The notes under the pieces are model-generated. The model saw nothing but the letters and a program-made list of their open reading frames with translations. It searched no databases and had not been told where the DNA came from. A DNA stretch of 64,000 nt, from positions 13,221,358 to 13,285,357 of the forward strand of contig CM024171.1 of NCBI GenBank assembly GCA_013433145.1. Direction: 5' to 3'. Below are positions 1 through 12,684 of this stretch, in pieces (within the stretch, counting starts at the first letter, position 1; the number at the start of each line of letters is the position of its first letter). The stretch is from Ascaris suum. Lineage: Eukaryota > Nematoda > Chromadorea > Rhabditida > Ascarididae. The position numbers and the translations under genes were made by a program.

Positions 1-646
1 TATTGCGCTTTGCAAATGGAAATTTGTTAAAGCTCATAAACCTGCTGCAACAGCCAAATTCACATCTGAACCGTGGGTCGTAGAAGAATGGAAGGTCCAA
101 AGCGATTAAAGCGAGGTAGCTAATCAGGGCAACAATAAGGCAGTAGCATTCTCAACCCTCCAGTGCCAAAAGTGTTTGAGCAGCCGATGCCAAGGAATGT
201 CGCAGATGACAGTTGCAGGCGATCTTTTTGACCTGCAACGTAACTGATTGCAATCTGAATACTTCGCAGGAAAAACTGCAATAATGTCAAAAATCACTCA
301 CTCGCTGCAATTCGATCTCTTGGTCAGAGAATTATTGGGGTTGTTGCGCTCAAGAACTCCTTGTTAGGGAAAGTAGTGGTGACTTGAGAATCCTGGGGAT
401 AGTTCGGCATCAGCACACAAAAATCCCGTGCACATTTCGTTTTATGAACGCCATCTTCCACACCTTCATGTTCAAAACCCTCGATTTAACATACGGCGGA
501 GAGCATGAGCTTTCTGAAAGCCGACACTGTAAATGGGCCAAAAAGCTTTTCCTCAGCCGCGAATTTAGTCCGATGATTGCAGAATGAAAGGCTTCCGCAT
601 TATTTGGTCTTCCGAGGCACATAGCACGTACCCGAATAATCTTCAC

Positions 647-761
647 CCGCTTGCAGATGTGGATCTCGTGCGGCGAATCCCGGGCAAATTTCGAGGACAC
701 AACAGAGCCTTCTCATTGAACGTGGCGAAGACTTTTAGATTGTCTTCGACGAAAACGTCAA
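647..761 (-). CDS. isolated exon candidate, product unknown
   Basis: A short minus-strand stretch reads as protein between an acceptor-like TTTGCCAG and a GG|GTGAAG donor. The reading starts DVFVEDNLKVFATFNEKALL and continues with a basic Arg/Ser/Thr segment. It has no stop and an amino-acid mix that looks coding. No family is recognised, and neighbouring exons with matching phase were not found. It could be a chance opening in AT-rich DNA or an outlying exon of a gene that starts or ends beyond the window. Confidence 0.22.
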
Positions 762-3700
762 CTGGCAAACGAGCAGATGAGCAACTTGGTCACGGTGTCT
801 TTGTTCAGTAGAAAGAGAAGGAGCGGCTGGGTGTTGGACAGCGCAGTAACATTTTAAATCTTCATTAATGCTTCATTGGCATATAAACTGTGCGGAAGAT
901 GGTTATCACTCAAGAACAAAGTGCTGAGGTATCTTTTAATGGTGCTGACGAAGCCACACAATGGACTATTACAGACAGGTGCAGCGGTGAATCTCTCAAT
1001 CAGCGTCGTTATCGCCTTATTTCTAATGTTGCAGTTTCAAGAACTCCCATCCACTCGCCGCCATCCTCCTTACGGGAATATACGAAAGCCCCCCCCCCCC
1101 CAAAAAAAAAGCTCCAGCAACAAAATTTACAAGAAATCACAACTGCAACTTTTTTAAAATGCATTCCACGGCATAGTGTTTTTGCACGTCGATGACAATT
1201 TTGTGACTGTACCAAAAACACTGAAATCCGGATGGCTATTTGTAAAGAAAATGCAGGAATCAAGGTCCGGACTCAAACAAAATTCTGACAGCGAGTTTAG
1301 GATGAGATGCATGCACACTACGCACGTCGTGCAGGAGGCGGTTTCCTTTTAGTGCCGGAGACCGTCTGCGTGCATCTTATTGCTTGTTCTTCGAGACAAC
1401 ACCCATTCACGCACGGGCAGCCATCTGCAACTCGACGTCTTGGACGTGTAATATTTATATGTTGTCTTCGTTGAATCATGGTGATAGCAGCGTTGTGCTT
1501 GCAGCTTTGTTGCCACTTCAGCCTAGCTTATCTATAGACATGCAAGTTTGCATTCACTTTACATTCTTCAACATTTTGAATCAAACTTAATAGCGTTTCA
1601 GCACTTAACTTAATAGTCCATTGTGGGCCTCTATAGATATGAAGATGTATTCAGTATCGGCTGAGTGCGATCAACTTTTGAGTTGACATCGGATGCCACT
1701 TGCAAGCGATCCTCTTCGCGTGCCGCCTTGTCCATCCCTTGTTCGTTTGCATCATTTCGTGCTGTGTCCTTCCAGGCTCCAATCACTTTTCTTTTGTTTA
1801 CCTGTGTTTGAGCAGGTGCGCAATTTTTATTCACTTGTTGTTCGTTGCCTTAATAAGTTCAGATTTATTGTTCGCTGTTGTTATTAGGATAGACAACAAA
1901 CCTCTGTGGCACTGAAACGCACTCCAATCGAGTGCGGTCGTAACTGCTCAAGCGAGACTACTTTTATTTTGTCTGATCTCTCTTACTGCGCATCCCTATC
2001 AACTGTGTCAAAGCTCCAGAACTAAAACTGAATAAGGTGGAGCAAAGATGCATGTGGAAGTTTCGACACTTCAACAGATAGGAAGCGGAGAAGACCCGCG
2101 CAAGCTGAGGAGTATAGAAGAGGATGGCGCTAAGAAACTAGGCGCTTACTGACACCTAGAAAACACCATTAGCAGAGCACTGCTAGTGTGACGTAAATGC
2201 ACCTACTTGGCTTGTTGCGGGCCCTCTCTCCCCCTCCTGCACTCCCAATGACGAAAATGCTAAACGTGGGAGGAGCGGAATCTCCTTTCATGTGCCCTCT
2301 AAAACAGCTGCCAGAATTTAGTTAGCTAGTGAAAGTATTGAATGAGCTGATGAAAGTTAGCATCATTGAAGAGCGTGAAACTGAAAATCAGTAATGTTAG
2401 CATTATACGAAACACTTCTTTTTAAAGCAAGTCTGATAAATGATAAAACACTTCTTATTATCAGGTGCGATGATCTTTTCTCAGACAAATTTTGGTCTTG
2501 CTTCAAATATGTTCATCTGTAGCTGCCAACAAAACAAAAGCCACGTTAGTAACCGCTTGCATCCGCGGCCTCGATCTATTTCTTATCTATCGGCTGCGCT
2601 GGAATTCATGAGAAGCATGCGAAAGGGTTGGAAATGATGCAATCAATCCGTTTTCGTAGGTCGTTTAGAAAGGGTAAATTAGTGATGAACCCTAGATGGA
2701 GTACGCTAAACATTACTTTTTGAATTTAACTAGACTGTCACAAATTTTACGCAATGGAGAAGGCAGAAAACATCACATTATGAGGTGAATGACTTGACAC
2801 ATCCCTCATAATGAGCGGCGCAACAACAAACCTTGTTTGCTGTCCGTGAAAGAAGACATCGTTCTGAACGATTTATCACTGCTTCGCAGCAGTTCAGTCT
2901 TGGTTCCTTTCGAGTGAACGTCTCTTGCTGAAAGAAGCATCACTTCTTGCAAAATATAAGCGTTTGCTACCTTTAAACAGAAAATGCTTGCGAAAGTCGT
3001 GAAACATTGCCAGAAGTAAAATTGTTCGATCAGCTAAAGTTGGCGTCCTCTAGGGATTTCTGAAAGCATTATGACCTTTTGACATGACGGTCCGTTCACT
3101 CACCAAGGATCTGCACGGATCTGTCGAGTTTCATTCGCTGCTATTCTGCGCGTTCTGTTTCCAGCATGAACAAGTTTTATGGCAGAATAAAAGGGCCAAA
3201 TTTCCATTCAACCACTGAAAGCTCGAGTAGAAATTTTATTTTTTTATTCCATCACAAATGAGATGCCAGTGCTCCTTTTCATTCTTCTGAGCACTCATGT
3301 GGTTGGACCTAACAGGTAGAGGTCGTTGGTCCGGATAACCCAGAGCAAGTAATGGAGGTGGTTACGTTGCTTTAAAATGGGGTTTTAAATTATTCACAAC
3401 TTTTTGAGCGAAAATGAAGTGTGCAGAAAATCACCGGAACTTGAATATTGCTGGTTTAATGTGTACCTGGATTTTCTTGGGCAGATTCCTGTGTTGCCAT
3501 CTCACTGTATGCCTGTAAGCCATCGTACTTTGAGCGATTTCCGCCGGACAATCCTTTCGACACAGGGAGCGGTTGTTGGACGTTCTGCCTTAGTCTTCTT
3601 GAATATACTTTTAAGCTTTCTAAAAATAATAGTGTTTGTCGACTACATTAGAAACTGCTAGCGTGCATAAACTGTGCTCCACCAGCGAAATCCCGATCTT

Positions 3701-4580
3701 GGCCTTCAGGCCGTTTTAAAATAAAGCCGTTAGTGGGAATTGGTGTGCGAACTTTTTTTTGCCCTATGCCTTGCTCGGAGCGTTATTGATTCCACATCGT
3801 TGGTTTTTCGGTTTTCTCCGAAAATGCGCTTTAAAAAAATTTCCATAGACGCACTTTTTTCTGAGAACTATTCGAGAAGCAACTGAAGAAAGGATGACTA
3901 TGACGATACGAATGGCTCAGGTTCACTTCATAGCGACATTAAAAAGTTAAGGAATTTCGCGAAAGCTTGCTACTGTTTTATCATATGTTGACGTCCTCAA
4001 AACGCTGCTGCTGCATGCACGCATGCTGTCATCTTTTCTTGCAATTTTTCAATCAGCGGCGATTCCCTAGCGTATTGTCCGCATATCCATGGGATATGAA
4101 AGCTGCCCCTAGGAAGCATTCGTTTGAAACATCCTTCCGAGTTCGGCAGCCTCTTCCTCATGGATAAAACATCATTTCAAAGCAAAATTTGTAATGCTGT
4201 GAAGACAAACTGCACTTTTCGATGCGTTCTTCGTTCCCTGTTCCAGAATGCTGTCTTTGATTTTCGTGAGTTTGTTAGCCATTCCAAAGGCAAAGCGTCT
4301 AATCACAGAAAACTGTACTTAATCGAAACTAAAAGAGTATTTAATCTCCCACAGTCGCGGCAATAGGGTGACATTCTCACCGTATATATTCTCCGAAAAT
4401 GTCACGATCTTGTTTGCCCTAAGGAACCAGATCAGACGAATACGGAGGTGGATTTTTAAAAGTGCTTGGTACTAGGAAGCTGAATTGCAAAAAAAACAGG
4501 TCCTCTAGAACCTGTTAAGGCTGCATGTGAGGCCTTTATCTGAGACTTTTGTAGACCTTTGCTTGGATTTCCGCAAACGA
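762..4580. other. mostly non-coding stretch, no gene recognised
   Basis: Only short overlapping open frames occur here, none with flanking splice sites in matching phase or a recognisable motif. The stretch holds a C13 tract followed by A9 at 1089-1110 and a pyrimidine-rich patch near 2220-2250. I see no gene in it. Confidence 0.4.
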
Positions 4581-7427
4581 TCAACCGAAATTATTCCGAT
4601 GTAATATTGCTGCGGGATGCGGCAGTGCATCTCTTTCCGCTGGAAGGTCAGATTTCTCTTTAATGAGCTTCTCGTGCGCTTCGCTAACAATATCCATTGT
4701 AACTTCGAGCTTCCCCCAAAGTAACATTGTCTTCTTGGGCAAGACATGGACAACGCGTTTTAGCGGCTTCATAAATGGGCGCGCTGCCGCGATTAAATTA
4801 CATGTCAACTGAGTTATTCTTTTCTTTTCTTTTTTTCTCGAATTCTTTATCCAGTCAGGACCCTTCAGCAAAAACATTTCATGAAATCTTCTGTTAAAAC
4901 AGGGAAAAAGTCCCAGGATTCTGCAAGTATTTGAATCCGTACGTATGTATTTAGCACAAAAAAGTTTGAAAATTTTGATGTTTTGCTTGAAAATGGTTTC
5001 CGCGATTCGTACTAGGAAGTAATAACCTCGCTGAGTGCACTGCAAGATGGGAGCGCTACACTGTTGCTCCTTTAGACATGTTATTGGTGCAGGAGCGCCC
5101 GCTTGCGATATCGACGACGGTGCAACCTTCGTTCTCGGTAGTATTTTGTCGTTTTTATGCATACTGAGCCAATTACGGGACGATTCCAACTGCAACGACG
5201 AAAAAGTTGTTAATGATGAAGGCAATTGTTTGCTGATGACAAACATTCAGATGGAAAATTGGGAAAATACACATCCATCCTCGAAGCACATTAGTAATAA
5301 ATGGATTAGCTTACAAAGTGCATGGAATCGGTTTCTATTTACAGCGAAAAACTATCGAACTCACGTACAAGCGATGAGAGTTGACGATGGAGTACTATCT
5401 GGACGCAAACACTGCACTAACGTACATCGGTATCATCACATTTGTCGTTTGCTTGCTTGGCAGCATCAGTTAATTTCTTTCGATTATTCTTTGATGAGGT
5501 ATTGCTCTTAAGAGGAGTCCCATTGCGTTTCGATGAATGCGGAGGGCTTTGTAATTCCTCAATTTCGTCTCTTTCATCTTCTGGAGTATCTGTTCTAGCT
5601 TTCTCTTCAGCCTGCTGCTGCTGTGGTGCTCCTTCCTTTGTAACGACCGTATTATTTTTTGCTGCAACATTTCAACGCAATTTTATTTCAAATTACTAGA
5701 AGCATGCTTAATGCTGATTTGCAGCCATTTTTATAAGACATGAATATGGTTTTCTATTTTGCAAAGAAGAAAGAAAATACCAATGGTTTCTTAGGAACCG
5801 CAGTTGGAGAGAGCTTATTTAATAGCTTTGTGGGTCTGTTTCATTTCAGGGATCGGATGAAAGGTAATTTCTAGGTAGTTCAGTAGGCAACATTTCAAAG
5901 ACTAGCTGTACGTGAACTCCCCGTTCCCTTTTCCCCTGCTTGTCTCAATACTAGATAAAAAAAAGTTTCGTATTTTTACCGTTGCCTGAATGTTTTGCCC
6001 GTTTTACACAATTCAATAACGCTACAGTGATGATGAGCACCACGCCCACCGTTGATGGAAGCACCGAACCTCGGTATTGCTGGAGAAAACAGTTCATTCA
6101 ATCTGCAAACGATTACATTAGTTGTCATTACAATGGAAATCACGAAACTTCTGATTGCAGTTTTGTCACCATTTAATTCCAGTCGTCATTTGCATTGACA
6201 GAGCCCATTGATATTTACCGAATCCTGTTCCTTTTATCGCTCTTTTCCCCCAGATGTAGTTATTATTTTCTTCATTAAACATTGTTGAAGCAAAATGCCT
6301 TTTTTGATGAACTTTGCCATCATTCATACGCGGAAGATTCCGTTTTAAACCAATGCTATACGCTCAGTCATCTGGCCTAAATCATTTTTGGAGATTGATA
6401 ATGTTTTCGCCATTTTGGGATCATTCTGCGTGACTGTCGTAGTATTCCATGCACGCTAGAAACCGTCTGTTAAGAGGACAAAATTCGACAAGTGGAACGG
6501 CATGTGCTAAACTTGCAACGAATTTGCTGCGGTAGATGGCTCCTTTGCCTGTCCGGAAGCAACTTTATCAAGTTTTGTTTGCTCTTACTGACGCATAACA
6601 ATGATAGCTTCTCTAACTTGAAAAACTGAAGTTTTTTTTTTCAAATTATCGGTGACTACCGGACAGCTGATGCGGTACTGAACGGATGGCATCAATTCGA
6701 TCCCGAGTATAGTAGCTGTTCAGTAGCGAACTCGCATAACTTTCACGCGGCAAGTGGAATGAGTCGTACGGTACATATCGTGAACGAGGTAAAGCAAATG
6801 TGCACGCCACTCCGTCACTAATGTTTTCATCTTGAGATATTTCAATCCGAGAGGCTCACTTATAACCCCTCCTTGCCACTGTTTGGTTAAAGTCGGTGAG
6901 GACTTCTTACTTATACTTATACCGACAGCATATTCACTTTTGCTCGCCGTTATTTGCGACTATGTATTCCTAAATGCCAATGTCCAGAGAATGACTGGAA
7001 CCTCTACATAGAGATTTAAGAGCTTCTAAATAACCTATTGTGCTCATGTTATCATGGTCCGCTAATTGTGAAACGTTTTCTTAGACTGAAGTCAACCCGG
7101 GTACTGGAAAGTATTGTTTTATCTGTGTACTATTCGAATTTGTGGTCGGTCTGTCTACTTTGTTGTTGTATGCAGCCATCAGAAAATATGCTACTCTTTT
7201 CATGCTTGAAATATTTCGTGAATCAAAAAAAGCAAATTCAGTACAAGTAACCTATTTACTGTTCCGTCCCTCAATACTGGCCCATAGTTTTCTGTGAACA
7301 CGACACAACGGAAGAGTCCGGTTAAGCCGCTCGCTAAGTAAAACCTTCCAACCGTTGCGGGAGTCCACAGGAAGGAAACGTTAGAACACTTTATCTTGAT
7401 CTCACTGTTCCGGATTTTTGCTTTTAT
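4581..7427 (-). CDS. single-pass membrane protein with long cytosolic tail (partial, 5 exons)
   Basis: Five minus-strand exons join in phase: 7260-7427, 5980-6079, 5426-5661, 5027-5189 and 4581-4783, ending in TGA, for about 289 residues. The first exon has two Cys in an apparently extracellular segment (KCSNVSFLWTP, then FRCVVFTENYGPVL). The second holds one hydrophobic helix, STVGVVLIITVALLNCV, followed by KRAK, which is a typical stop-transfer signal; this suggests type I topology with the tail inside the cell. The tail is hydrophilic: a Gln run, a Glu/Asp-rich part (EDERDEIEEL), then Ser/Lys/Asn-rich sequence. The last exon carries a basic patch and KLEVTMDIVSEAHEKLIKEK. Donors include GT-AAAT, GT-AAAA and GT-ACGT; acceptors are TTGCAG or CTCCAG. 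Upstream exons and the signal peptide are not assigned. Family unknown; the chain of matching phases is the main evidence. Confidence 0.55.
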
Positions 7428-7719
7428 CTGCATACCAGTGAAGCACACCACCGTATATTATCGATAAAACTTTGCTGCTAAACACTATTACTACTCAGGT
7501 GACACATCGACAGCCTCGCACTATCCGCCTTCCCCCAAGTTTAGAAGGAGAGTTATCTGTATATTTCAGAATGCTGAGGGAGTGGTCATTGCTGGAAAGG
7601 ATTAGAAATTCAATGAACATAAGGAAGACTCATATAGAAGTACAAATTTTTCGTTGCGTTCGGCATCTTCGACGATGAACGTATCGAGTTTCTGAAGCTC
7701 GCATTTTGACGCCAACTAC

Positions 7720-7788
7720 CGCAGTAGCACTCCAAGTGATTTGTCGCCAGAATTTCAACTGCACTACGTGAAACGTGGTCTTTGGCTG
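7720..7788 (-). CDS. possible upstream exon of the membrane-protein gene
   Basis: A 69-nt minus-strand segment starts after CTGCAAG and ends at a GCG|GTAGTT donor. It reads QPKTTFHVVQLKFWRQITWS and ends in phase 0, as the exon at 7260-7427 requires. A better acceptor (CCTTGACAG) lies 22 nt upstream and would change the entering phase. About 130 nt further upstream, an ATG at 7935-7933 opens a short signal-peptide-like run (MLSIALYLCGCTFLSTG), but I could not join it in phase. It is listed separately because the link is unproven. Confidence 0.25.
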
Positions 7789-8329
7789 CTTGCAGATTGA
7801 CCACAAATTGCTGTCAAGGAATGGTTTTTTTCATAGAGAATGGTAGGCCACATGTGTCTTGCTGACTTCACCAATTCCCGTGCACCCTGTACTAAGAAAT
7901 GTGCAGCCACACAGATACAGCGCAATGCTCAACATACTCGAAAGTTTTTTTCAAACAGTGCAGCTTGACCGTTTGCAGGATTTGGTCGTGCAAAGACCCC
8001 GTTTAACGCACGCCGATGTCGTCGTCACAAAATTTATGAACTTGCAACATTCCGGTCAAGACTTCGCAGGTTTCATTTATTCGTGGTATTCCTATACAAG
8101 GTCTCCCGGATGTTCATTCGTTCGTCCGTTGCAAAAGTCAGTTCATACAAAGGCTGTGGCTCCTTTAGATGCTGAAACATACACCCCCCTCCCCCTGTGT
8201 GTGTCGCAAATACATCTGAATGCTAGAGGCAACCGGCCCAATGTATGAAATCAGCTCCATGGAACGCAGTGATGCACCCAAACTGCAGCTTTCATAACAC
8301 TGCTACTTCACCGCAATGCTGTGCAACCA

Positions 8330-8500
8330 AAATTCCCCGCGGGGAATCTCCAGGACGCGAGCGCCCTCCGCAGAGACCCATTAGAGTGAAGAACCCCCTC
8401 ACCGATGCGGGGGATGTGATTCAGCGCGTTAAATGGCGAAGAACGACCTCGCCGAGAATCCCACCTGCGTGGTGCTACTTCTGTACACTGTCATATTCGC
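8330..8500. other. GC-rich block inside AT-rich DNA
   Basis: This stretch is much richer in G and C than its surroundings and begins with a short palindrome, TTCCCCGCGGGGAA, at 8332-8345. It contains CpG-bearing segments such as ACGACCTCGCCGAG. No open frame convinces me. It could be the core of a non-autonomous DNA transposon or another dispersed repeat, but I found no terminal repeats or target-site duplication. Confidence 0.3.
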
Positions 8501-8610
8501 GGAAAATTGAGGGGTATATTATGTGTCATAGATCGTTCTTTCCCACTAATTTTCAACTGGGGAAAGGGCAGGCAGGAGAGGCTGGAGAGGAGCTGCTCAT
8601 AAATGTTGAC

Positions 8611-8700
8611 GTCTGAACACAGGCAGCAAACGAAACCGTTCATCTGATGGGCACATTTTCAGACTGACTGAACGGTTTCGTGTGCTGCCGGTGTTCAGAT
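8611..8700. repeat. imperfect inverted repeat (about 32-bp arms, 26-bp loop)
   Basis: The left arm 8611-8642 (GTCTGAACACAGGCAGCA then ACGAAACCGTTCA) is the near-exact reverse complement of the right arm 8669-8700, with only a few mismatches. The loop is 26 nt. The RNA would fold into a long stem on either strand. It lies next to the GC-rich block and may be part of the same mobile or repeat element. Confidence 0.7.
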
Positions 8701-8900
8701 GTGCCATCGCAGTGGTTTTAGGTTTTAGCAGCACATTTAAACCGTTTTGATAGCAACAGGCCTCTCTGCTCCGAGCATTATTGAAGAAAGTTGCTCAACA
8801 CAACCAACTGACCGTTCTCAAGACGGAGTAGAAAAGTAAAATGGAGCCGCTTAGAATCGCAAAATAACACCTGTGCGATATTATGCGCTAATCTTCTATC

Positions 8901-9430
8901 AGTTATTGCTTGAATAGCAAGCAAACTTCGCAACTATTATTGTCCCATTCCGAAAGCCCTTCTATGGTAAACAAAAACCTGCATGCCGCTAGCGGTATTG
9001 CAAGCTATTTACGGCTTTATCTTACATACATGGGCGGTGAGCTTTTGGAAGACGAAACACATCAAAATTTGTGTAGTTTTATTGTTGGTGCATCACTGCA
9101 AGTTTGACCTGCGTGTATTTCCAATGCGCATGACGCGCGCACATACTGCTCCGGATACAAATTCGAGCTGAAAAGCTTGAAGCAAGAATGTGATCTCGTC
9201 AAAACTGTATCCCTGAGACAAGAATTTTGATCCCAGGAAGAAGAACGTCAGCAATGCCATAATTGCCTTTCACGGCGCACATTCGAGAACACAACACTAG
9301 TTAGAAGAAATACTGCTCGCGACTATCATTTGGCTGTTAGAAATTTGATGGCAGGTTTGGAATACATTGAGGAAAACATTATAAGTGCAAATGGAATGCG
9401 CATGTGCATAGAGACGTTTCGGTGACTAAG
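8901..9430 (+). CDS. weak coding-like segments, plus strand
   Basis: Two plus-strand stretches look protein-like. The first, about 8910-9107, includes SYLRLYLTYMGGELLEDETH. The second, about 9303-9424, includes NLMAGLEYIEENIISANGM and follows a CACTAG acceptor-like site. They lie in frames that could be separate exons, but the intron between them cannot be phased and no family is recognised. They may be chance openings or a decayed gene. Confidence 0.18.
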
Positions 9431-12400
9431 GCATGCGGAAAGAAACAGCACAAAAACGCGTCGGCCTAGCGACTTCTGCAAGGGAGAAGGCACCGGAAAC
9501 ATGGCGCAGCCATCCTCACGAATGGATAGCATCATTCAAAACAGATTCGTCATGAAGGTATGATGTTGAAGAAAGTACCCTATAAACCTCCAGGGCCCTA
9601 TAAAAAGAGGATAGCAATAAGCTTATATATAGTCGTTCTTTAATGCGTTATGAAGGTGCAAGGAGTGTTTGCTTGCGGCGAAGCACTATCGTTTGTTCGA
9701 AGAGTGTTGCTTGTTCCGTGCGGAAGATTTTCTTTGATTATTATTCATATTAAAATTGACGTACTTACCTTGAAACGGTATAACGAAAGAGCCATAGTAA
9801 GTTTACTATCTGTGTTATAGTGGTTGTTCGAACTTCAGCAATATACTGCTTAGATTAGGTTAAACCACCAACGGTTGCCCTGCTCGCTGCTTTAATCCTT
9901 TAAGGGCGCGGAATTTTATAATTATTGCTGGAGATGTTGGCTCACATGAAATTTAGGCTTCTTGTTCAGTGTGATTTATGTCGCAGACTATCGTCATAAT
10001 CTTTTGAAATGAGAAGTTTTTCGGTTGGTAGAATTTGATTTGTTGTGTCGTGCTAGGAATCGTAAATGAGTTTGCAAGCCTGACATTACAGTATCGATCT
10101 GTGTTGCTGTGTTCTGTTGATTCGTAATTCGATGCTGCTGTGTTTGCTAATCCGTAACTCAATCGCGATCGTATTGCTCGGCACGCACTACGCATTAAAA
10201 AAATGCAGGAAATTTAATTACCCAAGTTTGAGATTTGGGCAAGGACGAACGTTTGAGAGAAGCGAGACGAAATCAATTGTTGGAGCGAGCAGAACCGTAG
10301 AAGAAATCGTCGACTCAACGAAACTGCAACGATCGAATAAGCGGACAGGTCAGTTGAGTTTTACGACCTTCAATATATATATTGGCTACCGGGGCGGCGG
10401 CAGCCAATATACCACACACCACAATTGAAAATAATAGGTGGGATTGTGGGAAGGGAAGAAGGATGCTTCTAGCAACTCACCCTTGTGAACTCTTATAGCA
10501 GGGTGTGTTTTGAAGTCTGTTTTACAAAGCACGATGAATATCAAAATTTATTAATCGTGAGTATAGGAAGGCCATGAGGGTATGGCGAAACTCCAATCTC
10601 TTCTCCGCCCACAAGAAGCGGAAATTGTTTCAGGGCTCCCTCACCGGATCGGCCTTTTTTCTGACCCAGGAATTTCCTGCGTCTTTTCACCTCATCTCAT
10701 CTATATCTCATTCTTTCGATGGATGAGATATTTTTCCAAGCTCTTTAGAGGCTGACATGGTCCTAACAATGAGTCTTGTCTTGAAATTCGTAACTTTCGG
10801 GGCCTGAACAATAAAATAATGTTTTTGATCTAGTTCTACAGTTTATAGAGGTCGCTAGTATTACCGGGCTCCAGCAAATTTGAGACCTATGCATCCCTGT
10901 CAGTCAGCTTGCGGGAAGTGCTCTCTGAACGAAGCAATCCGGTCCTTCAAGATCCGGCTTGCAGAACCATTCGGTTCTTGACTTGTGGCTTGCCGCAACT
11001 GTTTCCGCGTTTGCTTAAAAATTTCATCCCTCCGTTATTGCCAACTGCAGATGATTAAACAGTTTCTCCAACCATATTGCTCAATTGGAGGTATTGTCCG
11101 CCAATATTTATTCCCTATAACTTCTTTTTTATTTCAATGCGTTTCTACTTCATTGTGAAAGAACGATTGATAAAGACACTCATAAGCTGAAAGAATCGAA
11201 GTCCTGAGTGGAGGCCGACAACTGATCCCATGATAGCTGTTCTTTTGCGCCTTGAAAGCTTGCGTTCCTCTCAGGGATTTCGCTTTTCTTTGCTTTTGCA
11301 GTGATTTTTGAGGAGAGGGAGATCCCGAAAGCTAAAAGGATGGATTCCTGGAGGAAGCGATTCTGGCATGAATTCGTTGCCTCGTGATCCTTGCTTGCTT
11401 CCTGCCATGCCACCCTTGCGAACAACATTTACAAGGGTACCGTAGGGCGATGAAGTGTCAGTGCTCGTGTTTGTGCACGTCTTACACCACATATCTCGAC
11501 TTAGAACGACAATAGCTACAACCGATTAATTTTGTTGTGCTAATGCAACGGGGACGATCTCGCATGTTGTTGTCACTTTCAGCTGATGAATTTCAACACA
11601 TATAACAAACTTCCAGTGACAAAAATATTGTGAATTATGCAGCGGTCGGATGGTTTTGTATCGATCGGGGGATAACAGAAAAACGAAATTTCTATGGTGA
11701 ATTTGTATGAGCGGTTGGAACGCTTCAATTACAAAGCCCATTCTTTATTCCTGGTAGGTTGTGAAAACCTGTGATAGCAGCTCGTCGAGTATGTAGAATA
11801 TGAAGGCGCGTGTTTTGCTAGATTTCGGTTCTTAAACGTATAATACTCGCAACATATGCTCGACGTTGAATGCTATGTTGATACGTCTTGTTAAACAAGC
11901 CTGCTTCTCATAACTGGTTTCACCCTCCCCACCTCTCTCCCTTTCGATGTTGTCGCATCCATCGGCCTGTAAGTGTTCATATAGGATCATATGAGGTATC
12001 AACCTCCACATTTTGAATGCAACGGCAAAGCATTTTATATTTCAGTCAAAAGTTCTAATTATTCTTATTCTCTCGAAAAAACAATTTCTTTCATTCATGT
12101 TGTGATGAAACTCTTTGCACTCGTTTCCTATTGAATTGTCTCTCATTTCACCGTCATCAGATCATTTCCGATTCACGGTTCAGCTGCCAACCGTGTCACG
12201 ACTCATCATCCACGCCGACTCAACCTACCGTTAGGCATATTTAAAAGTTGTCTCCTTTAAACCAGTAGAAGCAGCCCATGGCTGCGACTAGACAAACATC
12301 TTACAACTGAGAGAAGACTTATGCCGTCCTTTAGGGATGGAGTAATAGGGTTTGTAAAACAACAGTAAAACACAGCATATGTTTTATTTCGGGCTTTAAT

Positions 12401-12556
12401 TTTGTGAAATAATAGTCTCAGAGATACCAGAGTGAATCCGCTTCAGCTGTGCGTCATCCCATTGTTTATTAATACGAGAGGAGCAGAAAGCCATGCTGAG
12501 GTAGGAGCACTGTGACCTCGAGGGCTAGTTCACCAAATAACTTGGTTCAGTTGCCG
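9431..12556. other. no gene recognised
   Basis: There are short frames only, on both strands, without matching splice sites. At 10370-10425 a tract contains tandem ATAT near a short GGCTACC...CCAATATA inverted motif. I see no RNA gene or coherent coding exon. Confidence 0.4.
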
Positions 12557-12652
12557 GAAAAGCGCAAGGTGAGAAACATCATCTCCTGCAGAAGATAACG
12601 CTGTGACTCCCCTTTTCTCGTTCGTGGGCAATAGATCTTTCAAGTGGTGCAT

Positions 12653-12658
12653 TTTATT
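12653..12658 (-). terminator. poly(A) signal of left MSP gene
   Basis: AATAAA on the minus strand lies 27 nt beyond the TAA stop of the left MSP gene. It is duplicated exactly at the mirrored position of the right copy. Confidence 0.75.
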
Positions 12659-12684
12659 CACCGAATGAATCAATCACGCGCGAT

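Noticed and set aside
4505..4753. 82-codon minus-strand frame overlapping the last exon of the membrane-protein gene
   Set aside because: It overlaps the phased exon in another frame and has no motif or splice support.
4581..4783. Resemblance of KLEVTMDIVSEA to a ferlin-family segment
   Set aside because: The similarity is short, the expected flanking ferlin motifs are absent, and the exon sits in the tail of a much smaller membrane protein.
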